DNA from: Pelagibius sp041565695
Lineage (GTDB): Bacteria; Pseudomonadota; Alphaproteobacteria; Kiloniellales; Kiloniellaceae
Direction of reading: 5' to 3'
NCBI GenBank assembly: GCA_041565695.1
Contig: JBFGUI010000094.1
Coordinates: forward strand, 1-13,304
Length of the DNA stretch: 13,304 nt
Part shown: one piece after another, positions 1 through 5,582 of the stretch
Position numbering within the stretch: the first letter of the stretch is position 1
How the letters are laid out: each line of letters starts with the position of its first letter
Notes under the pieces: model-generated
Told to the model about the DNA's origin: nothing
The model's input: the letters and a program-made list of their open reading frames with translations, nothing else
Databases searched by the model: none
Translations under genes and position numbers: made by a program

Positions 1-375
1 ACGGCCCGGGACATGGACTGGGGCCGCGCCCAGGGCATCCGCGTCATCACTATCGAGGAATACTTCGATCTCGGCGTCGCGGCGGTGATCGCCCAGGCGC
101 GCCGCGTAGTCGGCGACGGTCCCACCTATCTCTCTTTCGACGTCGACGGCCTCGACCCGGTCTACGCGCCGGGCACGGGCACGCCGGAGATCGGCGGCTA
201 CTCGACCCACGAGGCCCAGCGGATGATCCGGGGGCTGCGCGGTGTTAACCTTGTCGGGGCCGATGTGGTTGAGGTTTCCCCGCCTTTTGACCCTTCCGGC
301 GCAACCGCGCTGGTCGGGGCCACGCTTATGTATGAGATTCTCTGTCTGATCGCCGAAAGCGTCGCGAAGAAGTAA
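1..375 (+). CDS. speB: Agmatinase/ureohydrolase family protein, C-terminal part
   Basis: This is the C-terminal ~124 residues of a ureohydrolase (arginase/agmatinase fold); the window edge removes the N-terminus, and the frame is open from base 1. Visible family signatures are SFDVDGLDP (bases 133-159), whose aspartates bind the dinuclear Mn2+ centre, then PGTGTPE, and DVVEVSPPFD near the C-terminus. Enzymes of this family hydrolyse agmatine or a related guanidino compound to an amine plus urea in the cytosol. The PGTGTPEIGG form fits agmatinase, guanidinobutyrase or guanidinopropionase better than arginase, but the substrate-specificity loops lie outside the window. The gene ends with TAA and is followed by about 100 bp before the next gene on the same strand. 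The family is certain; the exact substrate is not. Confidence 0.9.
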   Translation, partial: TARDMDWGRAQGIRVITIEEYFDLGVAAVIAQARRVVGDGPTYLSFDVDGLDPVYAPGTGTPEIGGYSTHEAQRMIRGLRGVNLVGADVVEVSPPFDPSGATALVGATLMYEILCLIAESVAKK

Positions 376-476
376 AAAATCTCTTAAAATACAAGCAATT
401 GGTTAACAGCCTCGGGAAGCATCGCCGGGGGCCGTGACAGAAACCGCACGCGACGAAACAGCAGGAGGCGATCACG

Positions 477-1067
477 ATGAGGCAGACCAGCTATCCGCAC
501 CGGGCCCGCCGCAAGACCGCGCCGCCACGCGCCCTTGCCAGCAGCAACCGCCGCCAGTCTTCGCTGCTCGGTGTCGTGATCACCATCCTGATGGCGCTGC
601 TGTTCTTCATGTGGACGCAGCAGGCGCGCGCGGCGGTGAGCGATCCGGTCACCGCCACCGAGCAGGCCGAAGGCAGCATCGCCATGGCCAAGTCGCCGCG
701 GGAGATTTTCGTCGGCCGCTGGTACGGCGAGGACCGCAGGGGCGACGCGCTGACCCGGGCCTGGGTGGTCGACGCCTTCCCCGACGGCGTGTTCCGCATC
801 ACCTTCCGCTTCTACGAGACGGACGGCAGCTACCGCGAGCAGATCGAGGTCGGCGAGTGGGGCATCTCCGGACCGGTCTACTTCCTGTCCACCAAGGGCT
901 GGGTCGACGACGGCATGTTCCTCAAGGCCGACACCAGCAACGGCCAGCTCTACGACGCCTACAAGATCCTGAAGCTGGAGCAGCAGGTCTTCGAGTACCA
1001 GCACTACGTCAACGGCAACCGCTACCAGGTGCGCCGCGTCGACACCGGCTTCACCCTGCCGGAGTAG
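477..1067 (+). CDS. Membrane-anchored or exported protein of unknown function
   Basis: I do not recognise this 196-residue protein. It begins with a basic, Arg/Lys-rich stretch of about 29 residues. One hydrophobic segment follows (about residues 30-46, LLGVVITILMALLFFMW) and then an ARA-AV sequence that could be a signal-peptidase site. It is therefore either a signal-anchored or a secreted periplasmic protein. The remainder (about residues 74-196) is rich in aromatic and beta-forming residues and opens with GRWYGEDRRGD, reminiscent of small lipocalin-like beta-barrel domains; that comparison is inference. The start is well supported by an AGGAGG at 463-468, eight bases upstream of the ATG. 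It lies alone, 101 bp after the ureohydrolase gene and facing the lrp-type gene tail to tail. Confidence 0.8.
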   Translation: MRQTSYPHRARRKTAPPRALASSNRRQSSLLGVVITILMALLFFMWTQQARAAVSDPVTATEQAEGSIAMAKSPREIFVGRWYGEDRRGDALTRAWVVDAFPDGVFRITFRFYETDGSYREQIEVGEWGISGPVYFLSTKGWVDDGMFLKADTSNGQLYDAYKILKLEQQVFEYQHYVNGNRYQVRRVDTGFTLPE

Positions 1068-1101
1068 GCCGCCGCTTCCCTGACCTCCAGATACTGCCGC
1101 A

Positions 1102-1563
1102 TCAGCCCGCGTAGTCGACGGGCAATGCCGTGGTGTACTTGATCTGCTCCATGGCGAAGCTCGAGCTCACATCGAACAGCGGCACCGCGGCGATCAGCCG
1201 CTTGTAGACGCCGTCGTAGGCTTTGATGTCGGGCACCACGACCCGCAGCATGTAGTCGATCTCGCCGCTCATGCGGTAGAGTTCCACCACCTCGGGAATG
1301 CGCGTCACCTTCTCGGCGAAGTCCTTCAGCCATTTCTCGTCGTGCCGGTTGGTGCGGATGGCGACGAAGACCGTCACGCCGACGTTCATCTTCTCCGGGT
1401 CCAAGAGCGCCACGCGGCGCTGGATCACCCCCTCCGCCTCGAGCTTCTGGATCCGCCGCCAGCAGGGCGAAGCGGACAGCCCGACCCTTTCGGCGACCTC
1501 GGCCACCGGCAGGTCGGCGGCCTCCTGCAATACCCGGAGAATTCTGCGGTCGATGTCATCCAA
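1102..1563 (-). CDS. Lrp/AsnC family transcriptional regulator
   Basis: This protein has the classical Lrp/AsnC layout. An N-terminal helix-turn-helix (about residues 1-50) opens with LDDIDRRIL and includes VGLSASPCWRRIQKLEAEGVI. A RAM ligand-binding and oligomerisation domain follows (about residues 60-150) and includes VPDIKAYD. Such regulators sense amino acids or related small molecules and often repress their own gene. The frame can be extended to an ATG at 1611, adding 16 residues. I prefer the TTG at 1563 because the family normally begins at LDDID. The added stretch also uses AT-rich codons (ATA twice, TTA, AAT, TAT) unlike the rest of the gene, and it carries a 20-bp repeat that looks like an operator. 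Neither start has a strong ribosome binding site. The gene is divergent from a DUF6356 gene, which is a likely regulatory target. Confidence 0.9.
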   Translation of the reverse strand: MDDIDRRILRVLQEAADLPVAEVAERVGLSASPCWRRIQKLEAEGVIQRRVALLDPEKMNVGVTVFVAIRTNRHDEKWLKDFAEKVTRIPEVVELYRMSGEIDYMLRVVVPDIKAYDGVYKRLIAAVPLFDVSSSFAMEQIKYTTALPVDYAG

Positions 1564-1683
1564 GGTAGATATTTCCAGAATCTTGCAATATAATGGTATA
1601 TTCTTCTCCATTTAGGCCATATTTCTAGAATTTTGCAACCATATTTCCCGGATTCCCGCCTATTCTGTCCCGGCCACTTGAGC
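1563..1683. promoter_or_regulatory. AT-rich divergent regulatory region with 20-bp direct repeats
   Basis: The region lies between the Lrp-type gene (minus) and the DUF6356 gene (plus) and is much more AT-rich than its surroundings. It carries ATATTTCCAGAATCTTGCAA at 1569-1588 and ATATTTCTAGAATTTTGCAA at 1619-1638, matching at 18 of 20 bases with starts 50 bp apart. A weaker third copy of the first half begins at 1641. Between the two copies is a perfect inverted repeat, AATATA-ATGG-TATATT (1587-1602), overlapping a consensus TATAAT at 1589-1594. Repeats spaced by about five helical turns are what Lrp-family octamers usually wrap, so autoregulation and control of the divergent gene are plausible. 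Binding is inferred, and promoter hexamers are not fully resolved. Confidence 0.55.
1569..1638. repeat. Pair of 20-bp near-identical direct repeats
   Basis: The copies at 1569-1588 and 1619-1638 differ only at two C/T positions. Each ends in the palindrome TTGCAA, and the second contains the perfect palindrome TTCTAGAA. They sit at the 5' end of the Lrp-type gene and are best read as tandem operator sites. Confidence 0.75.
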
Positions 1684-1974
1684 ATGGAGTCGAGAGCCTT
1701 GTCCCTGCACCGCCTTTTCACCGAGCACCCGGCCAGTGTCGGGGAGACCTACTTCCAGCACCTGGCCGCCGCCTGGGGTTTTTCCTGGCGCATGATGCTG
1801 GCCTCCCTCGCCTGCCTCGTGCACGCCCTGCTGCCTTTTCTCTTCGAGAAGACCGGCAGCCGGGCCATCACCCTGCTGCACGACCGCATGGTGGTGAACC
1901 GCCAGCGCCGGGCCGTCAGCGGCGCGCTGCGGCAGACAAGCGGGCGCGAAGCCGCCGAAGGCTCGCGAGCCTAA
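1684..1974 (+). CDS. DUF6356 family small membrane protein
   Basis: This 96-residue protein matches the DUF6356 pattern known mainly from alphaproteobacteria. It has LHRLFTEHPASVGETYFQHL near the N-terminus, one hydrophobic helix (about residues 35-54, RMMLASLACLVHALLPFLF), then FEKTGSRAITLLHDRMV. The function of this family is unknown. The open frame extends upstream to 1633, but the ATG at 1684 matches the usual family length and keeps the AT-rich repeat region out of the coding sequence. The ribosome binding site is weak. The gene is divergent from the Lrp-type regulator, which may control it. The C-terminal ~25 residues are basic and probably cytoplasmic. Confidence 0.8.
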   Translation: MESRALSLHRLFTEHPASVGETYFQHLAAAWGFSWRMMLASLACLVHALLPFLFEKTGSRAITLLHDRMVVNRQRRAVSGALRQTSGREAAEGSRA

Positions 1975-1981
1975 CCGCTCC

Positions 1982-2006
1982 TGCCGGATGAGCGCATCGG
2001 CCGGCA
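1982..2006 (+). terminator. Possible hairpin terminator without U-tract
   Basis: TGCCGG (1982-1987) pairs with CCGGCA (2001-2006) eight bases after the DUF6356 stop codon, and an alternative inner stem GATG/CATC is also available. No T-run follows, so a rho-independent terminator is only weakly supported. Confidence 0.25.
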
Positions 2007-2249
2007 CGCTGCAGCGCCACGCCGCCTCTCCTACAGCTTCAGACCCTCGTTCCGGCCGCATCCCGCGGCGGATTGCCGCTGGTCACGGGCAATCCGGCAA
2101 AGCACGTGACTTTGGCCCGGGATGCCGCCAAGCTGACCGGCAGCATCCAGGGCGGCATGCTGCACGGGCATGCGTCCGCTGCGGTCGGGGCGGGCCGCGT
2201 GGCCGCCGCGTGAACCTGGTCAACGAACGGAAACGGACAGAGCCCGGTT

Positions 2250-3206
2250 GTGCATAGATACGTCGTTCTGATCGGGCTGCTGCTCTTCGGCTGCGCCGCG
2301 GCGCTGCCCGAGGGAGCAGCGGCCGCGCCGGCCGAACTTCACGCCGACCATCCGCTCAACGGCACCCTGTGGGACACCCGCAGCGGGCGCCGCAGCAACG
2401 AGAAGACCCTTTTCGCCGAGGCGGCCAGGGCCGACTGGGTGCTGCTCGGCGAAAAGCACGACAACGCCGAGCACCATCGCCTGCAGGCCAGGGTGGTCGA
2501 TGCCCTGGGAAGGGTCGACCGCAAGGTCGCGGTGGTGTGGGAGATGGCCGAGCCGGAACACGCCGAGGCGCTGCGCCGCGCCAACCTCGACACGGTCGAC
2601 GACCTCGGCCGGGCGCTGTCCTGGGGCAAGCGCGGCTGGCCCGACTGGCGCGAGTACCAGCCGGTGGCGGAAGCCGCGCTGATCCACCGCATGCCGATGC
2701 TGCCCGGCAAGCCCGGGCGTGATCTGGTGCGTCGGATGAGCCGCGGCGACCCGCTGCCGGCGGATCTGCCCGTCGACGTCGATCTGTCGCGGAGCTATCC
2801 GGCAGAGATCGAAGCCGAGGTTCTCGCGGACCTGGCCGCCAGCCACTGTGGCGCCCTACCGGAAAAGGCCTTGCCCGGCATGGCCAAAGTGCTGCACTTC
2901 TGGGATGCCTGGATGGCCGCCGCCATGCGCCGCAGCGCGGCGCTGCCAGACAGCAGCGAAGGCGCCGTCCTCATCGCCGGCAGCGGCCACGTGCGCAGGG
3001 ACCGCGCCGTGCCGTGGCATCTGGAGGGCGAAAGCCTCACCCTCGCCCTGGTCGAGGTGGTGGCCGGGCACACCGCGGCCACGGACTACCCCGCCTTTGA
3101 CCCGGCGCTGTTCGACTATGTCTGGTTCACACCACGGGTCGACGACGAGGACCCCTGCGAGGCCTTCGCCAAGCCGAAGTCAGAAGAGCCGGAAAAGTCG
3201 GACTAG
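2250..3206 (+). CDS. ChaN-like haem-binding lipoprotein
   Basis: This 318-residue protein belongs to the ChaN family (haem-binding uptake, Tiki-like superfamily). Seen directly are an N-terminal hydrophobic signal ending in LLLFGC, with a lipobox cysteine at residue 15. Next come LLGEKHDNAEHH (about residues 65-76), carrying the conserved Glu and His positions of the fold, and GSGHVRRDRAVP (about residues 244-255), another hallmark. Family members are outer-membrane or periplasmic lipoproteins implicated in haem binding in iron acquisition; some related Tiki-fold proteins are proteases. The start is a GTG. The C-terminal ~20 residues are acidic and charged and probably disordered. There is no TonB receptor, haem ABC transporter or Fur-like site in the window, so a haem role rests on family membership only. 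It ends 11 bp from the convergent META-domain gene. Confidence 0.85.
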   Translation: MHRYVVLIGLLLFGCAAALPEGAAAAPAELHADHPLNGTLWDTRSGRRSNEKTLFAEAARADWVLLGEKHDNAEHHRLQARVVDALGRVDRKVAVVWEMAEPEHAEALRRANLDTVDDLGRALSWGKRGWPDWREYQPVAEAALIHRMPMLPGKPGRDLVRRMSRGDPLPADLPVDVDLSRSYPAEIEAEVLADLAASHCGALPEKALPGMAKVLHFWDAWMAAAMRRSAALPDSSEGAVLIAGSGHVRRDRAVPWHLEGESLTLALVEVVAGHTAATDYPAFDPALFDYVWFTPRVDDEDPCEAFAKPKSEEPEKSD

Positions 3207-3217
3207 CGCGGCGCGGC

Positions 3218-3655
3218 CTAGCCGGCGGCGTTGGCGCGCAGGCGCGCAAGGGTCGCCCCGGCACCGTCGAGCAGCACCAGCACGTCGTCCTCCACGCGGT
3301 AGCCGCGCGTGCGGTCCAGCGCCCGGAGAAACCGACTTTCCTGATCGGAGGCCGGCGCCGGGCAGAGCCGCCGGGTGGCGCCAAGGTTGCCGAAAGACAT
3401 TGCGGTCCCGTGGAGGATCACGGACCCGAAATAGCCGTTGCACCCGGCATTGCCGTTCACCTTGCCGTCGGCGGTGACGACAAGGCTGGATTCAATGCCC
3501 GCGGCGGCAGGTTGTCCCGTGACCTCCTCGGCCACCCAGGTGCGGCCGTAGAGCCGTTCGGCGGCCTCGTCGCGCTCTTCCTCCACCAGGGCGCAGGCAG
3601 CCAGCCCGGCCGCGACGATGAAGGGCATGGCCAAGGTCGCCACGCGCTTGATCAA
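3218..3655 (-). CDS. META domain lipoprotein (HslJ-like)
   Basis: This 145-residue protein has a lipoprotein signal with the lipobox LAAC (cysteine at residue 21) and a single META domain. The domain motifs are LYGRTWVAEEV, then GNAGCNGYFGS, then RRLCPAPASDQESRFLRAL. META-domain proteins such as E. coli HslJ are envelope proteins linked loosely to stress or antibiotic tolerance; no enzyme activity is established. The frame reaches an ATG at 3697, but I place the start at the TTG at 3655. A strong Shine-Dalgarno-like GGGAGGAAG (3670-3662) stands six bases before it, and translation from there begins directly with a lipoprotein signal (IKRVATLAMPF). It is convergent with the ChaN-like gene and divergent from the cytochrome c gene. 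Confidence 0.85.
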   Translation of the reverse strand: MIKRVATLAMPFIVAAGLAACALVEEERDEAAERLYGRTWVAEEVTGQPAAAGIESSLVVTADGKVNGNAGCNGYFGSVILHGTAMSFGNLGATRRLCPAPASDQESRFLRALDRTRGYRVEDDVLVLLDGAGATLARLRANAAG

Positions 3656-3661
3656 GGTGAT

Positions 3662-3670
3662 CTTCCTCCC
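3662..3670 (-). promoter_or_regulatory. Ribosome binding site that sets a TTG start for the META lipoprotein
   Basis: On the minus strand this reads GGGAGGAAG, followed by ATCACC and then TTG (3655-3653). It is one of the strongest ribosome binding sites in the window and favours the TTG over the ATG 14 codons upstream. Confidence 0.65.
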
Positions 3671-3779
3671 CACGACTGTTCTGCGAACCCCGGCCAATCA
3701 GGCTATCCCCGACTCGTCCCGCAATGCTACCACTGTGTGCGCTGGGTTCAGAAATTGTCTGACTGAAAGGAATGGCTAC

Positions 3780-4274
3780 ATGCTCTCCGCAGCCGCCCTG
3801 CGCAGGACCACCGGCCTCTGTCTCGCCCTCGCCGCTCTGCTCGCCGCACCGCAGATGGCTCCGGCCCAGGACCGCTCGGCCTCGGCGCCCCCCAAGCTGG
3901 CGATCCCGCTGGCCGATGCCGAGGAAGGACTGAAGCTCTTCGTCGGCAAGGGCTGCGTCGTCTGCCACGCGGTCAACGGCGTCGGCGGCAAGGCGGCACC
4001 GGCGCTCGATGCGGCGAGCGGCCAGGCCTACTTCGATGTCTTCGACTTCATCGCCCGCATGTGGCGCGGCGCCCCGACCATGATCCTGCTGCAGGAAATG
4101 GAGCTGGGCTACCAGATCGACCTGAGCGGCGAGGAACTGGCCCATCTCGCCGCCTTCGCCTCCAACGCGGAAGTGCAGGCCCGCTTCAGCGAGCAGGACA
4201 TCCCGGAGGTGATCCGCGACTGGATGGTCGATGAGGTCTACCAGGAGCTCGATCCCGACTACATGGCACGCTGA
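3780..4274 (+). CDS. Periplasmic monohaem cytochrome c
   Basis: This 164-residue protein has a Sec signal peptide (about residues 1-30, ending MAPAQ) and a single class I cytochrome c domain. The haem-attachment motif is CVVCH at residues 59-63. Met94 or Met101, in FIARMWRGAPTM, is the probable distal ligand. The closing helix is LSGEELAHLAAFAS, like LSxEExxDLxAYL in related cytochromes. It should be exported and receive covalent haem in the periplasm, acting as a small electron carrier. The partner is unknown. The ATG at 3780 is preceded by AAAGGAA (3766-3772) and begins directly with the signal peptide; upstream in-frame codons overlap the META gene and are rejected. It could accept electrons from the periplasmic side of a dehydrogenase, but no such gene is adjacent. 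Confidence 0.88.
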   Translation: MLSAAALRRTTGLCLALAALLAAPQMAPAQDRSASAPPKLAIPLADAEEGLKLFVGKGCVVCHAVNGVGGKAAPALDAASGQAYFDVFDFIARMWRGAPTMILLQEMELGYQIDLSGEELAHLAAFASNAEVQARFSEQDIPEVIRDWMVDEVYQELDPDYMAR

Positions 4275-4284
4275 GGACGACACA

Positions 4285-4308
4285 GCGGGCGTCAGCCGCG
4301 ACACCCGC
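4285..4308 (+). other. GC-rich hairpin between cytochrome c and GFA genes
   Basis: GCGGGCGT (4285-4292) pairs with ACACCCGC (4301-4308) around an 8-base loop with one mismatch. There is no T-run. It may reduce read-through or protect the upstream mRNA end, but no function is demonstrated. Confidence 0.25.
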
Positions 4309-4346
4309 CCGTCCGCCGGCGGCCGCACGACGGAGGCGATGCCAGG

Positions 4347-4751
4347 ATGACGACCAGAAGCGGACGCTGTCTCTGCGGAGACGTTACCTACGAGTACGAC
4401 GGCCCGGAGAACTGGCGGGCCTACTGTCACTGCGAGAGTTGCCGGCGCAACACTTCCTCGCCGGTCACAGCCTTTTTCGGCGTGCCGCGCAGCGCCTGCC
4501 GCTTCACCGGCAAGGCACCGGCGGTCTACGAGTCCTCTCCCGGCGTGCGGCGCCTGTTCTGCGGACGCTGTGGTTCGCCCATGGCCTTCGATGCGGACCG
4601 CTATCCCGACGAGATCCATCTCTACGCGGTCACCCTGAACGACCTGGAGAACTACCTGCCGCAGTGCCACGTCCACGCGGCCGAGCGCCTGCCCTGGTTC
4701 GACGTGCGCGACGACCTGAAACGCTATCCGCAATCGGGCAGTGACTCGTAG
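4347..4751 (+). CDS. GFA family (CENP-V/GFA domain) zinc protein
   Basis: This 134-residue protein fits the glutathione-dependent formaldehyde-activating (GFA) family. It has the full set of cysteines that bind two zinc ions: Cys8 and Cys10 (CLCG), Cys27, Cys29 and Cys32 (CHCESC), and Cys72 and Cys75 (CGRCGS). Typical members begin with a Gly-rich CxCG motif like this one, and the length is usual for the family. The founding enzyme, Gfa of Paracoccus, was proposed to accelerate adduct formation between glutathione and formaldehyde. Most homologues are uncharacterised, so the substrate should not be assumed. A GGAGG at 4332-4336 precedes the ATG. It sits 72 bp after the cytochrome c gene on the same strand and may be co-transcribed. 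Confidence 0.88.
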   Translation: MTTRSGRCLCGDVTYEYDGPENWRAYCHCESCRRNTSSPVTAFFGVPRSACRFTGKAPAVYESSPGVRRLFCGRCGSPMAFDADRYPDEIHLYAVTLNDLENYLPQCHVHAAERLPWFDVRDDLKRYPQSGSDS

Positions 4752-4954
4752 AACAGCCTGCAGTTGGAACCACGATCGGCGCTCAACCAACTTTCTATCG
4801 CCAATTGAACGAACTGAGTTATTGTTTTCAATGGCTTCCAACGCTCTTCACATTGGTTTACTGAAGACCGGGAGCGAAACGGCAGAGCTGGATTCGAGGT
4901 CGGCAGGATGAGTCGGGGTCGCAGCTTCACCCGCTCCTGCAGAAGCGGGGCCAG
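4752..4954. promoter_or_regulatory. Intergenic region ahead of the PAS_5 gene, probable promoter
   Basis: This 203-bp gap has an AT-rich part at about 4795-4860 that contains TTGAAC and the sequence TTGTTTTCAAT. It also has an imperfect inverted repeat (CCAATTGAA near 4800 and TTCAATGG near 4828). A GANTC site (GATTC) lies at 4891. The region is a reasonable place for a promoter, but I cannot assign -35 and -10 hexamers with confidence. A 17-codon open frame from ATG 4908 ends at 4961, overlapping the PAS_5 start. Confidence 0.35.
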
Positions 4955-5434
4955 GTGGTAGAGATCGCGCTGGAAGGCGTGCCGGACACGGCTTGCGAAG
5001 AAGTCCGCTTCTTCTGCGACTACTGGCTCGGCCTCAAGGGGGACAAGCCGTTGCCGTCCTGCGAACAGCTCGACCCGCTCGACTTCTTCACCTATTCGTC
5101 GCGCGTCTTCATTCTGGAAGGCCGTACCGTCGGCGAGCTGAAGGTGCGTCTCGCGGGCACCGTCTACCGCGAACTCTACGGCTTCGAGGTGACCGGCAAG
5201 AAGGTCACGGAGCTGATCCCCTTCGGCGACCGCGGCGACATCTCGAACAGCTATGGCCGCTGCATTCAGGAGCAAATCCCCATCTACGACGTCAACAAGA
5301 TGACCTGGCGGGCCCGCGGATCGGAGGTCCAGTTCGAGCGGATCCTGCTGCCATTCGGCGACGAAAAGGGGGTCCGGCGCATACTCGGCTTCGCCCAGTT
5401 CTTCGACAGCGACGGTAAGAAAATATTTACCTGA
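4955..5434 (+). CDS. PAS_5-type PAS domain protein
   Basis: This 159-residue protein looks like the PAS_5 family, short single-domain PAS proteins abundant in alphaproteobacteria. Typical elements are FFCDYWLGLKGDKPLPSCEQLDPLDFF near the N-terminus, VFILEG, then KVRLAGTVYRELYGFEVTGKKVTEL, and a C-terminal beta strand region RILLPFGDEKGVRRILGFAQFF. There is no kinase, GGDEF or HTH output domain, so it would act by protein-protein contact or as a sensor subunit; its ligand is unknown. The start chosen is GTG at 4955, preceded by GCGGGG. The frame is open upstream to 4865 but without a good start codon. No partner gene is obvious. Confidence 0.75.
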   Translation: MVEIALEGVPDTACEEVRFFCDYWLGLKGDKPLPSCEQLDPLDFFTYSSRVFILEGRTVGELKVRLAGTVYRELYGFEVTGKKVTELIPFGDRGDISNSYGRCIQEQIPIYDVNKMTWRARGSEVQFERILLPFGDEKGVRRILGFAQFFDSDGKKIFT

Positions 5435-5582
5435 TGTCGGTTTTGTTAACCATAACGCTTCGTCAATATTTTAGTAAACAAAACGTTTAAACGATCGAAT
5501 CAATTTTATTTTAATTTTACCCAAGTAACCTCTTACCTGTAGTTGCGTGAATCCTCGGGATTCACTCTTCGGGGGGGAGGTC
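5435..5582 (+). promoter_or_regulatory. AT-rich leader of the GNAT gene with GANTC cluster and TTAACCAT motif
   Basis: This 148-bp stretch is strikingly AT-rich. It holds TTAACCAT (5446-5453), a motif reported for the alphaproteobacterial cell-cycle regulator CtrA. It also has the perfect palindrome CGTTTAAACG (5484-5493), CcrM-type GANTC sites at 5497-5501, 5549-5553 and 5559-5563, and a perfect 19-bp palindrome, GTGAATCCTCGGGATTCAC (5547-5565), built from two of those sites. A fourth GANTC falls at 5589-5593 inside the gene. The G-rich GGGGGGGAGG at 5571-5580 serves as ribosome binding site. Regulation by CtrA or GcrA/CcrM is inferred from motifs only. Confidence 0.5.
5547..5565. repeat. 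Perfect 19-bp inverted repeat containing two GANTC sites
   Basis: GTGAATCC and GGATTCAC flank a 3-bp TCG centre. Each arm contains one GANTC site. It may be a protein-binding operator or a hairpin in the 5' leader just before the ribosome binding site of the GNAT gene. Confidence 0.75.

Noticed and set aside
3618..3779. Upstream extension of the cytochrome c frame
   Set aside because: It overlaps the META gene's start region and would put 54 non-signal residues before a textbook signal peptide. ATG 3780 has a good ribosome binding site.
3492..4841. 449-codon minus-strand open frame over the cytochrome c and GFA genes
   Set aside because: It overlaps two confidently identified plus-strand genes with CxxCH and zinc-cysteine motifs and has no motif of its own.
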